The notes under the pieces: model-generated
The model's input: only the letters and a program-made list of their open reading frames with translations
Database searches by the model: none
Told to the model about the DNA's origin: nothing
Part shown: one piece after another, positions 1-55,311 of the stretch
Layout: every line of letters starts with the position of its first letter
Position numbering within the stretch: position 1 is the first letter of the stretch
NCBI GenBank assembly: GCA_016617855.1
Contig: JAECUM010096223.1
Coordinates: 347,366 to 411,365 of the forward strand
DNA from: Megalonaias nervosa
Lineage: Eukaryota; Mollusca; Bivalvia; Unionida; Unionidae
Direction of reading: 5' to 3'
Length of the DNA stretch: 64,000 nucleotides
Translations under genes and position numbers: made by a program

Positions 1-229
1 AACAAAGTATAACTGCACTCACTGAAAACTTTCTATATTGATTATATTTGACCTTGTTGCCCACCTTGTTTATAGGGCAGAAATAGATTAGTGTTTTAAA
101 AATCCTAAATGAAGTCATTATAGTGTAATGCAGTAAAGTGATAATATTATGTACAGTTACAATGAAACAAAGAAATGTCACTTGTATTCATTTATATACA
201 AATTCTTAAACACAAGAAAGTGTCAATGT

Positions 230-493
230 TCATGCGGGCCTAGAGGGGAAGAAGCCAGTGTACTGTCCAAAAGCATCAGGATATTTGTCATGTATCTGCC
301 AGGCACAGCACGAGGGAATTACAGGTCTCTGTCCAGACTCCAGCCTACCATGCTGCCACAGTATGAACTGCCTGTAGGAAGTATGTCTATTGGCACTCAT
401 CAGATCAACCTCATCATCAAGGACTGGAATATCCCATCTATACATAATGGCTATGGCAAGGACAGCCCAATCCAGGATTAGAACTTGAAAATC
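230..493 (-). CDS. P2X7-C-domain gene, terminal exon
   Basis: 264 nt including a TGA stop at 232-230. The acceptor is ATATTTCAG before GAT. The 87 residues start DFQVLILDWAVLAIAI and contain SYRQFILWQHGRL, VIPSCC and DKYPDAFGQYTGF. These are the most conserved motifs of the P2X7-type C-terminal domain (human P2X7 ends with comparable YR, LPSCC and GQYSGF motifs). The usual start of the ORF at an internal Met (445) is not the exon start: the reading frame stays open up to the acceptor. This is the strongest single piece of evidence for the gene. Confidence 0.82.
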   Translation of the reverse strand, partial: DFQVLILDWAVLAIAIMYRWDIPVLDDEVDLMSANRHTSYRQFILWQHGRLESGQRPVIPSCCAWQIHDKYPDAFGQYTGFFPSRPA

Positions 494-3400
494 CTGAAAT
501 ATTATTCCAAATTTTGTATGCTATTCCTAAAATGTAAAAGAAAATGTAAAAGAATATAAATAAAAACAATAATAAAGATATGGACTTATTTAAATTTTAT
601 TCATGTTATAACATCAGATTCCACTGTAATATATAAATATGGATCAATATGGAATTCAGGTTGCACTAGGTTTTTATTTTGATATGAGTAATGAGTACTG
701 AGAGTTCCATCACAACTGGAACTGATATTAAGTACAGTTTATATTAAGATGGGCAGCTCCAAGTACTGTTATGTATGCCCGTATTAAGCATTAATTTTTA
801 TGATTATAGATTGTAGGGGTCATTGAGTAGACAACATATTAAATAGCTAATTTTGCCCAAGGGGGGGGGGGGGGGGTTATTTTGGGATGAGGTAATTTTA
901 ATTTGAGTAAACATGTTTTGTGGCCTTTAGACCTTTCAAGATGTCAAATTTAATCTTCTTGATGAATTTGATGGGATTTCAAATCATTTGAGTTGAGGTC
1001 ATGCGTTTCCCCATAGGAAATTTTGGTTGACCTAATTTGTGATTAGTAGGGTGTTAAATGACCCGACCTTGTTGACAAGTGGAATGTTATAGAAATGAAT
1101 ATTTGACCCTCATTCTCATTCTGAAATTGTGTCTTAGTCTTTTATATAAAGGTAGTGAGTAACTGAAGCATTTTTATGTCAGATACCTTAAATATCTTTA
1201 GTGGAGACAGTCATTTAGTTTTGTTCAATTATTGTGTCCAATTGAGAGATTAATTTCAATTATTCATTGGAATTGCGAGGTGCTCATAAACATTAGGACA
1301 AATTAACTAATTTTTAATTACTGTGAATTCATTTAAAGATGTTTTGGATTATATCATTGTGATGCATCAATTGTTAGGATATCAACATTATTCAAGGCTG
1401 TTGGTACATCAGTACAGTAGATTGGAATTCATTTGGAACACCACTGGAACTCATTTAGTATACTCTATATTTTGGAGTTTTTATAGATCTTTTAGAACTA
1501 TCTGGGATTTAATTCACAACACTGTAATTTATTTCTATATTTTCACTTTCTATTTTAAGCAAATAAATTATTTGTTGAATTTTACAAAACTTGTTGCTTT
1601 CTGCTCTTTTTCTTACTTAGTTTAAGATCACAGACTCAAACAATTGGATCAAATAGAAACCTCTGACTGCATATGAATATGTTTACACAACAAAGAAGCT
1701 TATCATTGTATCACCAAACAGCTTAGATTTGTTCAGCATAATGCAATACTGTACCTACATTGAAACCAGGTGGTGAAAAGAATCTACTAGATGAGGATCG
1801 ATTGTAAAAAAAATAGTCCTTAACATTTGCATATGTATGTATGTCTGATTGGACAGCTGATATTTTAAAAATTCATTTACAGAGGTTGCAAAGAAATAGC
1901 CAAATCATATGTCTCATTTGGTCTCTGTCAAGGTCTTGAAAATTCTGATGTTAAAAACTGTCTTTAGCATATTAGGAATAATTCATTAAGACACAGTACA
2001 AATTCCACATAAAAGCTAATATGTTCATTACCGGCAGACGTGATATACAGAGCTGTCTCTCACAACACACCTTTTTCAGGCCGGGGGAGCATCTCCCTAC
2101 ATTTTCCACACATGCTGTGTATGGTGCTAGCTGATAACCACAACAATGTCTTGGACCTCGCTCCAACACATAAAAGACAAGGCTGGGGTGTAACTGCAGA
2201 ATTTGTAGAAAAAGATCACTCAGCTTGTCTGTCTCCACATTTTTTATGATCTGAAATTTGTTTGAGATATTAAGCATACAAAATCCCTATACGTATGTAT
2301 GTAGTACAAAAAAGGTTTAAAGCAAAATTCACAATACATTGGAAACTTAACATTTAAAACATCATGTAATTGCATCAGGTATCAATCTTTGCAACTCCAC
2401 CTTGGAAATAGATGCCCCAGTGGTTGTAAATGTTGTATTGTAAAATTAGCTACCAAAGTTGTGTAATTTTGTGTGTAAATGTATGCAGTATTTGATTTTA
2501 TCTTTACAGATGGAAAGTTTCACATTCATATGCAGCTGTTACATGTATGTAATGTGCAGCTGTGTAATGTAGCCCATATACAGCTATTCAGTACCTTTCT
2601 GTAATACATAGTGTACATGAAAGCTGTATAGTTAGGCACTCACATACATACAAGTTCTTGAGAGAATTAGAGAAACTTTAAAATTTTCATTGCATCAAGT
2701 AAAATTCTTGTAACAGAAATCATTTGCAGTAATCACCTGTTCAGAGGAGGAAAACTGAATGCCCAGCAGCAAGGGAAATTCAAATTATTATCCAAATTGT
2801 GATATAAAATCTGAAGAAATTTTATTTTTCTTGTGTGCATTCATGTTATTCTAAATTCTGGGTAAGTAAGATGAGGATTCTTTAAGTCCTGATGTTTATC
2901 ATGATATTACATATACCGGTAGAGTATTATCTTTTACATATTTTGGGGATTTGAAATACTCACGGCATGCATCAAGTTTAAAACAGAAGAATAATTGTGT
3001 AGTTATTACTTTGCAAGAATAGATATATGAATTTTGCACAGGTGTAATTTTTGTTCTTGTTATTTTAACTGCAATCAGGCTCCCTAGCATGGTTTAATCG
3101 CTAGACTCCAAAGCAAGATAGTACGGCTTTATTTGTCGTCATTTTGTATTTTTTTTTAATAAAACTTAATTTTGTTTTACTTAGATTGTAAAAAGGTTAA
3201 GTTGCCCTTGACTACATTAAATATGTTTTTATGCCAGTTGTGTAGAACACTTCTTACCTAAATGTGTTTAGCGAGATTATATGTAGATGTTCACATGAAA
3301 AATTCCAGCACAAGCATTTATTTACATCACTGTATGTAATCTGATATGTATGGTTGCTTGAATTGCTAAAGCAAAAGCCTACATCATTAAATACAGTGAT

Positions 3401-3975
3401 TCCCAGCTTAAAAGGAGACCATTTTTGCACCTTATCAAAAGGGTAGCCTTTCATGATGAAGACAAAATAGATGATGGCATGTATTATATTTGGTGTCAGA
3501 AAAGGTTGCCATATAAATGAGGTGGCCTCTCTATTTTGTATGGTATCTGTGTGCATGGTCTTTATCAAATGATATGGGGGGGGGTTGAGTGTCTACCACA
3601 GGTAAAGCAGTTTAAACATACACTTCCTGGTCAAATAGATAGTTGGTCAATGGAAGTATCCATTCACTACTGGTAAAATGTGCAAAACACTACTGACATA
3701 AAGATATTTGAATCTCTGCACATTATCAAACACAAAAATGGACAAATTCACTTACGTAGCTGAAGTGTCCCTTTCTATATAAAAAAAAGACTATCAGTGG
3801 ATTTGTGCAATACTTTTCAAAGCACGTTAATTAAATCATTCTCGTACAACAAAAACTATTTAAATATATCTATGAAAAGTAATTTTAAATAAATTTCAAT
3901 ACTTCCTCTCAAAATATAAAGTAAATAGGAAAGGTATCAGAAACAGAAGAATATTGTACTCACCGTTGTTGACAT
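230..3975 (-). CDS. P2X7-receptor C-terminal domain protein (whole gene model, 3 exons)
   Basis: Spliced minus-strand gene, proposed as join of 3975-3964, 2250-2032 and 493-230, about 164 residues. It resembles the cysteine-rich cytoplasmic 'ballast' domain at the C-terminus of the P2X7 ATP-gated channel. In many invertebrates this domain occurs alone or in other proteins, without the channel. Visible hallmarks are a cysteine cluster (VCCERQLC) in exon 2 and, in exon 3, AYRQF-like (SYRQFILWQHGRL), an IPSCC motif, a basic/aromatic helix and a terminal GQYTGF. Exons 2 and 3 join in phase 0 and give a continuous domain. No transmembrane segment is seen, so a channel is not encoded here. The molecular role of stand-alone domains is not established; metal binding is likely from the cysteines. 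Further upstream exons may have been missed. It lies 9.1 kb downstream of TBC1D16 on the same strand. Confidence 0.72.
494..2031 (-). other. Intron 2 of the P2X7-C-domain gene
   Basis: GT at 2031-2030 and AG at 495-494. AT-rich, with no coding signal on either strand. It includes a run of 16 G at 861-876 and a small open frame at 1323-1625 that shows no conserved features. Confidence 0.6.
2032..2250 (-). CDS. P2X7-C-domain gene, exon 2
   Basis: 219 nt, 73 codons, open from end to end. The acceptor is AAATTTCAG before ATC and the donor is CTGCCG|GTAATG, both phase 0. The translation begins with an amphipathic stretch (residues about 5-35, KLSDLFLQILQLHPSLVF). It then becomes cysteine-rich, with CC, a spaced C, and VCCERQLC near the end. 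This matches the expected zinc-binding half of the P2X7 C-terminal domain, although the spacing of the first cysteines looks unusual. The plus-strand ORF over the same bases is its antisense shadow. Confidence 0.72.
2251..3963 (-). other. Proposed intron 1 of the P2X7-C-domain gene
   Basis: Non-coding by inspection. Short open frames at 2899-3090 and 3254-3568 (minus) lack recognisable motifs. If the gene has other upstream exons they could lie here or further right; I found none. Confidence 0.4.
3964..3975 (-). CDS. Proposed first coding exon (MSTT) of the P2X7-C-domain gene
   Basis: On the minus strand an ATG followed by three codons runs directly into a consensus donor (ACG|GTGAGT) in phase 0, matching the phase-0 start of the next exon at 2250. 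The preceding 50 bases would be 5' UTR. The model is attractive because it gives a complete short protein, but such a short exon carries no homology signal. Another start exon elsewhere is quite possible. Confidence 0.35.
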
Positions 3976-5611
3976 GTTGCACAGTTTGGTAGTGTGGTTG
4001 TTTTCTACATCATCAGCTTCAGTGTACACAATATATTGCATATAATTATGCAAATTTAGGCTACCTTCATTCTTCCCTGGATCTGCCAATCACTGCTGAG
4101 TGTGAGTTTCAAGATGGAGATGGTAGATTTGTTACGCTACATACAAAGATATCTGAGCACTCGTATTTCATAATGAGAAACTTTACATACTTCATATTAA
4201 TAAAAAATTGCCTTGTACATAGTATTTAATCAGTTATTATACATAAATGTCACAATACAATCATAAGAAAATTCACTTTCTGCTGCATTATTGTGCCTTT
4301 AATGCAGAAGAATGTAGTAAATAAAAGTGTACAAAGCTTTCTTTTGATCAAGGGCTACTATTCTCACCATCAAGCCATTCTTGAATTTGTAAAAAAAACC
4401 ACATTCATAACAAGTCCAGATTCAGCTGAATGTCCCTTCCTTTTAGGACTGTACTGGACTCAGAATCGATCATTATCTGTGAAATAAATATAGAGCTGAG
4501 AATGAACAATTTGCTCTGAACTTTAATGTACTGTCAGAACAGATTTTGGGTGATTGTTACCTGCATATATATTCTTTCTTAAAAATAGCTGAAATGCATG
4601 CATTTTTTTCTGGATGTCTGGAGTTTTACCAAATCTTATTGAGGTTAATTATCTATGAAATGTGGTCAGAGTCTGAAAGGTGAATTTATTATTGCATATT
4701 GTTAAGAATTTTTACAACTAAATATGGAAATCTAATACATTTTGGAATATTCTATGGCAAGATTTTCCCCAATTTTAATGTACTGAGGAGACATCAGAAA
4801 TAGACTTTGAATCAAAATACTTTTTTAATTAAAGAAAACCAATACCACTTTTTGGCAGAAGTTCTGTCATAATAAATCACATTTGTTTGCTCTATCTTTA
4901 AAATTAGTAATGGCTTAAGAATAGAGATGATTTTTGGTTTGATCAAGTTGCTGATTTCATTTTGGATTTTTTTTTTTTATATCTCTGTTAACCTTTTGCA
5001 ATGCTGGTTTCTTACAAGATCTCTGAACCCCTAGACAATGTTGATTTAGGATATTATCTCCAGCTGCATGGAAATATTAAATATCATGTCATTTGAATCC
5101 TACAGAGAATTTTCGAGGTCAGTAACAAGACTAATCTATAAAATTGTTATGGTTCTTGTAGTAAAAAAGGTATGGGAACATTCTGTGCATGTTACATAAT
5201 ATAAAATTCATGAAACTTCTTAACACAAACAGGTGTCAGACATCATTTGATTTTTGATAGTGTCAAAGTTACAACAAGGTGAGCTCAATGTGGAAGAGAG
5301 TTCCTTTAAAGTACCAACAAACCTTTGCCAGCAACCACATATTTAGCATATTATATATTCATTAGGAAGGGTATGAGTAAATCAAAATTAAGGCAAAAAT
5401 GTAAGTATTGCACATTTAATCTCAGTGAAGGATATATGTATAGATACATAATAGTTAATTTAATCTTTGTAAAAGATGTAGTTATCAACTGTAAGAATGA
5501 TTGATCAACAATGACCATCATCAGCAAATAACATGAAGGACATTTTGTAAGCGCCATCTGAGTAATGAATAGAGCATAAAGTGTAATGTAAAATGAATGG
5601 CAATTCACAAC

Positions 5612-6075
5612 AGAAATATCTGACTCTAGATAAGCACCTTTCAAGAAACTGCTAGCTCCACTTGGTCATTTTCACTTCCTGAACTCAGAGGTAAGTTGTA
5701 AAAAGAAGAGCCGATAACTTTTTTTTTTACATTTTATATATTTGGTAATTCATTCATTGCACTTTCAGAAGCTGGTATTGTCTACTCTGGCAAAATTCAT
5801 TTTCCCTATTTTAATAGCTGCTAATGATAGTGTACTTGAGCCTATTTCAGGCTGATTTTTTTTAGCACAAGGGAGCAGTCAATTTAGTTAGCAGTGTGCT
5901 TAGATCATGTATAATTTCCACAAGTCAATATCCAAAAAAATATCAGCCACATTACATCAAAGTAGCATAGAGGTATGCCAACATTCTCTCAACTGTGTAT
6001 GTTTTAAATGCAAACAACTTCATCTTACATATGTCACTCTCTCAAAAGTACATAATAACTGGTGATTGCCCCCTT
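5612..6075. repeat. Second copy of the DNA element found inside the retrotransposon RT
   Basis: Closely similar, in the same orientation, to 31415-31866. Both contain TCCACTTGGTCATTTTCACT, a GCACTTTCAGAAGCTGGTAT stretch, the AAGGGAGCAGTCA block and a terminal CAAAAGTACATAATAACTGG near the right end. The left 200 bp of the complete element (31216-31414) is not recognisable here, so this copy is truncated or its left end has diverged. No coding capacity is seen. Confidence 0.8.
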
Positions 6076-8419
6076 ATGTATTCATATGCCCTTTCTTGTG
6101 TCATGACAACACTGTAATTGCAAACAATGGTTACAGCATAGTTCTTATTTATTTCTTGAGATTCTCATTATTTTTTTATAACTAATTTAATCATGCAGTG
6201 TGTAATCCACATCAAATTTTCATAACTCAATGAATAATCAAAATATAAAGTTCAAATCTTAACTGTACCCAGACCAACAAAAAAATACAGCTTTTATTTA
6301 AGATAGTCCACTTTGTAAAATCAATGCTTACTGCACAGTTTGAAATGTCATGATTATACCTTTTATCATTAATTTTGGATTGTTTGGACCCTTGGCTATG
6401 ACAGAATATTTGTTAAAGTTAAATACTTCAACATTTGACAACCAGTCACAGTTAAACTAAAAAGCATCCAAGAAGTGATGCACTGGTCTCACTACTGGAG
6501 TTAGCTAAACAGACAAATTTTGAAGTAGATATGATTATTGTCACTTAAACATGGGTACCTGTAAAACTGGTACTTCCCATTATCAAACTTGAAAAAGTTC
6601 TTGTCCCAAAAATATGTTCTATGTAACTTGTACACTCCTTTCAATTTACCAAATAAAATGGGGTGGGGGAGATACATCAATTGAATGGTTGGTTACAGTA
6701 CATTTAAACATGATAACAAAATTCAACTGAATTATCAAAACAAGGGTTGAATCAAAGAACTTGACTATAGGTTGAATATCTGTCAAGACAACACTCCTTG
6801 AGATTTAGTGTATGAAGTCTGTAATTGTATGATCTAAAATTTTAGTTCTGGGCATTTAACTTGATTGTTCATACAGATTCTATGCTTTGCTAGTGTGGAA
6901 ACAGTACTTGACTTTCAAATGCAACAATGTGTCCTGATTTTTTTCAGCAGCTTTTTACCTGTGCAGTCATTCATAAAAGCTGATACATGTCAATACAAAG
7001 CCTAAGCTAAAACGTATCAACCCTAGAAATTCCTTTATAACTTTATTTCCACCTTTTATGCTGCACAACCATAGATACATTTCTTGTATACAGATCAATA
7101 TTATCACTGAGACTGAAACAAAAACAAAACTATTTTAACTGAATAGAGTAAAATGGAATCAACATCTAGGAAATAATATCTCTAATTACATATCACAAAG
7201 TCGGAGTATATAATTCAACAGCCCATTCAAAATCTCAGATGATGAAAAAAAGCTGTACAACAATAATATGGAATGACTGGTAAATACATAAATGCACACA
7301 AAAAAAGGTTCACAGCAACTGAAGCTGCAAAGATTATCATGAAATTAAAGTCTGAACACAAAAATCTATGTGAAAACTACATAGAAACTAAATTTGTAAT
7401 ATCTGCATTACAACTACCTTAACAATATTAACAATTCATTACCATTATGTTTTTCTGTATCATATATTTACATATAATATACAGAACCTTGATTCTGGTA
7501 AAATACTATAGCATGTTAATGTCCTACCAACTAAATGCAATGTTACTTATCTGAACTAATATAAATACATTCTTCCATGAGAAAGCCTCCCCTTCCTTGC
7601 TTAAAAAAAACAACTGTGGTATGGGATAAACCTTACAACATATGTAATTAGCTCATAAATTAGCACTGTGATAAAATAGCTACAATGCAACACATAATAA
7701 TTTAAAACTGTAAAATCTCTACGCATAAGAAATTGATGCTGATACAGCATCACTGCATGGTGGTGATGGTCAAAATGAGCAATTAATTCATTATCTTTTT
7801 AACATTGCCAATCATTTCCTCCATTCCCTTTTGGTAAATGGCATAAAGGTTTTTTCTTTCAAGTAAACTACCTTGCTTGCATTATCTGCATTAGCTACAA
7901 TTATCATTTTTAACAACAAATGATAATTGCCAAAATTCAGACAGTGCCTACATTCTAAAATTAAATAAAAATCATGAATTTTAAAAATTGAAAAATAGCA
8001 ACAGATACACAAAACTGAACAAATAAGAGCAAAAGGAATTAAAACTTACTTCAGAGTATAGGAAATAATTATTAGTATTACAAATTAACATACTTTCAAC
8101 AGTTAAAATCACAGTTAACTGCCAAAAGTAATTTTTTATACAAGGAAGTTGAAAATGTACCATACATCCTCTCATAATTTTCTTTTTCTTCTGCATCTGA
8201 CTGCTTCAAAAAATCATTAAATTATGATTATGGTTATTAAGCAATATAAAGTGTACCTTTGACCCTAGCTGGACACATGAGTGTACAACAATGATCTACA
8301 TAAGGCATTCAGGTGGCTGGTGATTTGATATTTAAAATGATTTGCAAATCACCATACCCCCTTCCTCATGAAATTCACTCAGTTCCAACTAGATATCGTT
8401 CAAAGTCTACTTGGAAAAG

Positions 8420-8830
8420 CCCATGTTGATATTACTTCCTATTTAAAAGAGGATGTGATAAAATTTCAGGATGGCTGCAATGGTGGTCATAGCCAGACCT
8501 CATAAGAAGTCTTCCTGTGAAAACCCTAGTTGATAGGACCTTCTATTCAGAAGGAATAGGCAAACTAAGATCTTCAAGATGGTTGCCATGGCAGCCATAC
8601 TGGATGTCAGTTAAGCACCATTTTCATGTATGATTAGACATTATAGAAGTCTTTATTTAAAATGCCATGTTGATATCACCATCCATTTAGTGGTAGCAGC
8701 AGTAACAAGATATTCAAGATAGTGTTGGCTATACTGGATGTCTGAGCAACACCATTTTTACTTAGGACCAACTGTACCTTGGAATGAATATGTGTGTGTA
8801 AAGTTTCATGTCAATCATACCAACAATGTC
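8420..8830. repeat. Short block of the 150-bp minisatellite family A
   Basis: Contains three or so diverged units with the phrases 'AAGATGGTTGCCATGGCAGCC', 'ATACTGGATGTC', 'CACCATTTTCAT' and 'AGGACCAACT', the same text as in 16640-19290 and 58650-60260. Non-coding: small ORFs over such units are chance readings of the repeat. Confidence 0.75.
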
Positions 8831-9450
8831 ATCGCAAACGCTAAATATGAGGTTTAAATATAGGAAAATATATCTGAGATTTAGAAAATAATTATGATCA
8901 TATCAGGTATGAATTATAGATTGATAGTTCTGACTAATCATTCTCATATATACATGCTAATTTGACAACAATAAGGAAAAAACTACCATTTCTCTAAATT
9001 AAAGGCATGATCTTTACAATGAAGAATGATTACTATGATAAAATGGCAGAGAATTCTTGTAACAAGAGTTGACTTTACAAAATTGTCAAATCCTCCATAC
9101 ATGGATGACAACTATCTGACAAATACAAACAAAACAAAAATCACCTGAAAATCAAATGCACATAGAAAATTGGAGATAAAAACTGAGACCAAAAAAATCC
9201 AAGAAATCTGATTAAGCTGATACTTAAAAGCATTAAACTGGACAAAATGCATAATTAATGAGTACATCAACAGCATAATTACCAAATCCTGAATCCTTAA
9301 CACAGGCGGAATAAACACTGACTGAATACTTGGTTTGAACATTTTAATATCAAAGACATAGTTTTTGAGGTATAAACTATTATAATGAGCTAACAAAACT
9401 TAACATTGTTCTTCAATCTGAATTTTGCATTACTGCTAGCAGGAAGAAAA

Positions 9451-9644
9451 GAGGCATGGTGGCCAGTATAACTGGTGGAGGAGGAATATGGAAAAAAACC
9501 CAGTAAGAACCACTGACCCACAGGAAGATACTGGTAAGCTTTCTCACATACCCACATTGACTGATCCCCCAGACTTGAACCCATGTGGACAGAGATGAGA
9601 CGGAGTGATTGGTAAAGGCAAGCACTTTAAAAATCCCTAGCCAA
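9451..9644 (-). mobile_element. tRNA-Leu-like SINE, old degenerate copy
   Basis: Minus-oriented copy of the SINE seen at 24578, 42160 and 53778. Shared phrases are GGTGGAGGAGGAA, GAACCACTGACCCAC, CTTTCTCACATACCCACATT and a decayed head (CACTTTAAAAATCC for the usual CGCTTTAGACCACTCGG). The TTG tail and duplications are no longer visible, so it is older than the other copies. Confidence 0.75.
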
Positions 9645-12396
9645 AGCTTGTTCAAAAGAATAAGTTACAGTTCACACAGTAGGTCTGTTTTAGTGTAGTT
9701 ACAATAATTATAGAAAATAAATTAATCACTGCATACCAGTAGCTTGCAAAGTTAACCAGGATTTACACTGCCATACACATTAGATGCCTCTCGAACAAGA
9801 ATAATTAAACTAGATCTGAATTTAGATCATCCCTTACAGCTTATTAAAATAAATTCATTACTGTTCACATATTATCATCACTACAACATTTATATTATTT
9901 CCACATGATAAATCTGATGCTGTAATGAACCATAATGCTGGTACATGTTCTAGTGGGGAAATTTATTTTTATCTGAAAATGCTATACTGATGCTAAGCAA
10001 TAATTTGAAAACAAAAAAATGCAATTCTATTTCAAAAAATTCAGAGATAAGATATTTCATCTGGATAAAAACAACTGACTTTAATTAAGTGTTGATATTT
10101 TGTTCTGATGGGGAGCCAAGAACTAGGTGCAAGGTGCTGTTCACCAAAACTTTTTTGCACTCCTCAGCAACCTCCATTTTTCAATTCTTGCTGGAACAAT
10201 TAATAAGTTTAAAGTTTTCAGAAAGTTTTGTATTCTGAGGTCCCACAAAAATTATACTGAAACGAAAATTTTTAAAAAATATTGTAAAAAATTAGGTCTT
10301 GATCCTATCTTTCAAAATTAACTGTCCAGCTGGGCAATTCATCCAAATGTAAAGTTCAACCTACCTAAAGAAACTATTAATAAAATGTCCCTCTATATCC
10401 AACCTGAATTGATACCAAAGTTAAAATGCTTCATAAATGCTAATATTACTTCTGAAAGAGTTCATCTTTTGACATTTACAAATCTGGAAAACTGAATAAA
10501 TAAACATAAAACATAGTTCTTCAGGTCACTTCCTCAATCAGACAAATGAGATACAAATATTACTTTTCTATTCAAGGTTTAGTTGTCGCAGAAATTGGAC
10601 AACTGTCAAAGTCCATGCCTGCTTAACAGCTATGGTATAGACTTGGAAGATACAATTCTTAATAACAACAAATACAAAATCCTTATCCAACATTATGGCA
10701 ACAGATGTTGACCAAAAATGTTGATGTAATAGCAGCTGAGAACCACAAAAAAACAGATGTCTTCACTGGGATTTACAAATCAACTTGCCAAACTCCCAGG
10801 ACAAGCCCAAATTCGTTTCTGGCAAACTCAAATTTGCAAGGCAAATGTCTGTGGACAAGACAAAAAGAATTGAGAAAGGGATACAAGATACAAAAAGTTA
10901 TAGTTTAACATCAGTGGTCTGGGTAAAACATTAACCTTGTTTGAGCTACTTTACCAATCAAGGGTCATGTCCAGATCCTAAAGCTTTCTGTTCTGCAAGT
11001 TTTACACCCTGCAATCTCACCACTGACTTGATAATGTGAATATCTGTTTACTCTATAACGCAATTTTTGACAAATAAGGAATAAATACTGATATTTAAAC
11101 TTATCAGTTACATTGTAATTGTAATATTTGTACATATCAGGGATTCACCAACTTTCCCATCTTAAGTTAGCCTCGGACAGTTTATCAGACTACTGACTCT
11201 AAACTATGGCTTTTCAAAGACTGAATTGATGCATGTGGCAAATTTTGGGGGGTGTATGTGCTAACTACTAAAAATACAACTTAAAAATATCTTTGTCAGG
11301 TGTGTGTTTGGAAATAAAAGACATTCATCTCAAATGACATCTACCCGGAGCATATTGTTCAAAGCATAATGTTATGAAAATGTAGCACCCACAAACGGCA
11401 TTTACAATATGTTGTTTACATGATAATTACAGGAGACTCTATACATACTGCTTGGCAAACAATTAGATAGACAAAAATAAGTGTTCTCAAATCATACTCA
11501 AAAGTCGGATTCTGAAATAGTTTGATATATGTCTCTGATGTGAAGGTGCCATGATAATTGTTAAGTGTTCACAAATCCTTGAGATGTGAGTATAAATAAA
11601 TCATTAGTCTTGATTTAATTTTCTCCCTTAAAAATATAAATATTTCCAAAATCTTTTCTACCAATCCTTTTATCTGTCTATATACATGTATGTGTCTGCT
11701 TTGCTCTTCCAACTATATCGGTATTCTCTGTCTAATCAACATGTCTATGCATATATTTACATATACATTTTTGGATAACTTTAAATATTACTACATGGTT
11801 TGAAGGTGCCAAGAGAGAGGCAAGGAAACAAAAGTTTCAATAAACATAATATGCTTTCCCTGAAAAACACCATATTTTATCTTATTATTTTACCGAGGTT
11901 GGGATATTATATTTTGGGGCAAACTCAAATTTTTCAATGGCAAGTTCCATTTTCCAGTCAGCTAACCTTGGGCATGTTGATTTAAATAAAATGTGCAAAT
12001 CCCAGGTTCATGTAACAAGCGTGCCCTACCACACTGCCTGGAATGACCTACACACAAAACTTAAAGGTGTGATGCACAGACATACAAACATTCATATGGA
12101 TGGACAACATTATCACTATGTGCCCTAAACACTTGTGTCATGACACAGCATAAAAATATGATTTACATAATTGCATAATAGAAAACTATCAGTATTACAA
12201 TCTGCATGAAAGCATGTATTTTGTTTTCAGAACATCATATTCACAGTTATGAAGAGAACAAGTTTTTTCCTATTAGTCATGGTAACTGCATCACTGGACT
12301 GCAACAGTAATAAGAAGCAACAATATTTTCATCAAAGATGAACAATTATCTATGAAATTTACATTATTCATTTCTATTGCAGCATCATGTGTACAC

Positions 12397-12846
12397 ATTA
12401 GTCATCTTGGTTGAAAGAGTAATATTTGTACATACTGTCTGATAGAGTAACATTTATATATATATATTAGTCATCTTGGCTGAAAGAGTAACATCTGTAC
12501 ACATTAGTCATCTTGGTTGATAGAATAACATTTGTACATATCAGTCATCTTGGTTGACCAAGTAACATTTGTACATATTAGTCATCTTGGATGATATAGT
12601 AATATTTGTACACATTAGTCATCTTGCTTGATAGAGTAACATTTGTTCATATTAATCATCTTGGTTGATTAACATTTGTAAATATTAGTCATCTCCATTG
12701 ATTAAAATTTGTATACATTAGTCATCTCAATTGATCAAGTAAAAATTTTTATTCATTAGTCATCATGGTTGACAATTTGTATGTATCAGTTATCTTGGGT
12801 GACTGAGCAACAATTGTACATATTATTCATCTCAGTTGACTGAGTA
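12397..12846. repeat. Minisatellite, unit about 40 bp
   Basis: About eleven imperfect units built on 'CATTAGTCATCTTGGTTGA' plus 'GAGTAACATTTGTACAT'. Unit length varies by a few bases. There are no unique spacers, so this is a tandem array and not a CRISPR. It lies just downstream of the TBC1D16 stop and may be transcribed as 3' UTR. Confidence 0.85.
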
Positions 12847-13086
12847 TATATTTATAATACTTTGATGATTTCAGTAATTTAAAAATTTCAAGATTTATCT
12901 ATATAATACTTGTATATAGTGACCATGCATTTGTTTTACCACTTTTTACTCTACAGTCACCTTTGTAAGGAAATTCTCTTAAAACACCATCTGTTCACTT
13001 GATGATGATTGTAATCTGCAAAATTTTGGCTTTCGTATGTTTTTAGTATTGTCCAGCAGATTTAAAATTCATATGGCACGAGTCAC

Positions 13087-55311
<42,225 letters not shown>

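Larger units (their letters stand above)
3976..13086. other. Interval between the two genes, including the TBC1D16 3' UTR
   Basis: No coding region recognised. It holds a copy of the 'RT-insert' repeat (5612-6075), a block of the 150-bp 'CCATACTGGATGTC' repeat (about 8420-8830), an old SINE (about 9451-9644) and a 40-bp minisatellite (12397-12846). The 3' UTR of TBC1D16 must start at 13086. A minus-strand AATAAA lies at 12753-12748, about 330 bp past the stop, but it sits in the minisatellite, so the real poly(A) site is uncertain. Confidence 0.55.

Noticed and set aside
149..481. Plus-strand ORF of 110 residues
   Set aside because: It is antisense to the P2X7-type terminal exon; the minus strand has the recognisable domain and splice site.
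1323..1625. Plus-strand ORF of 100 residues rich in Tyr, Phe and Ile
   Set aside because: The composition follows the AT-rich DNA; there are no motifs and it sits in an intron.
12397..12846. CRISPR-like repeats of about 40 bp
   Set aside because: Units are imperfect throughout and have no conserved-repeat/variable-spacer pattern.
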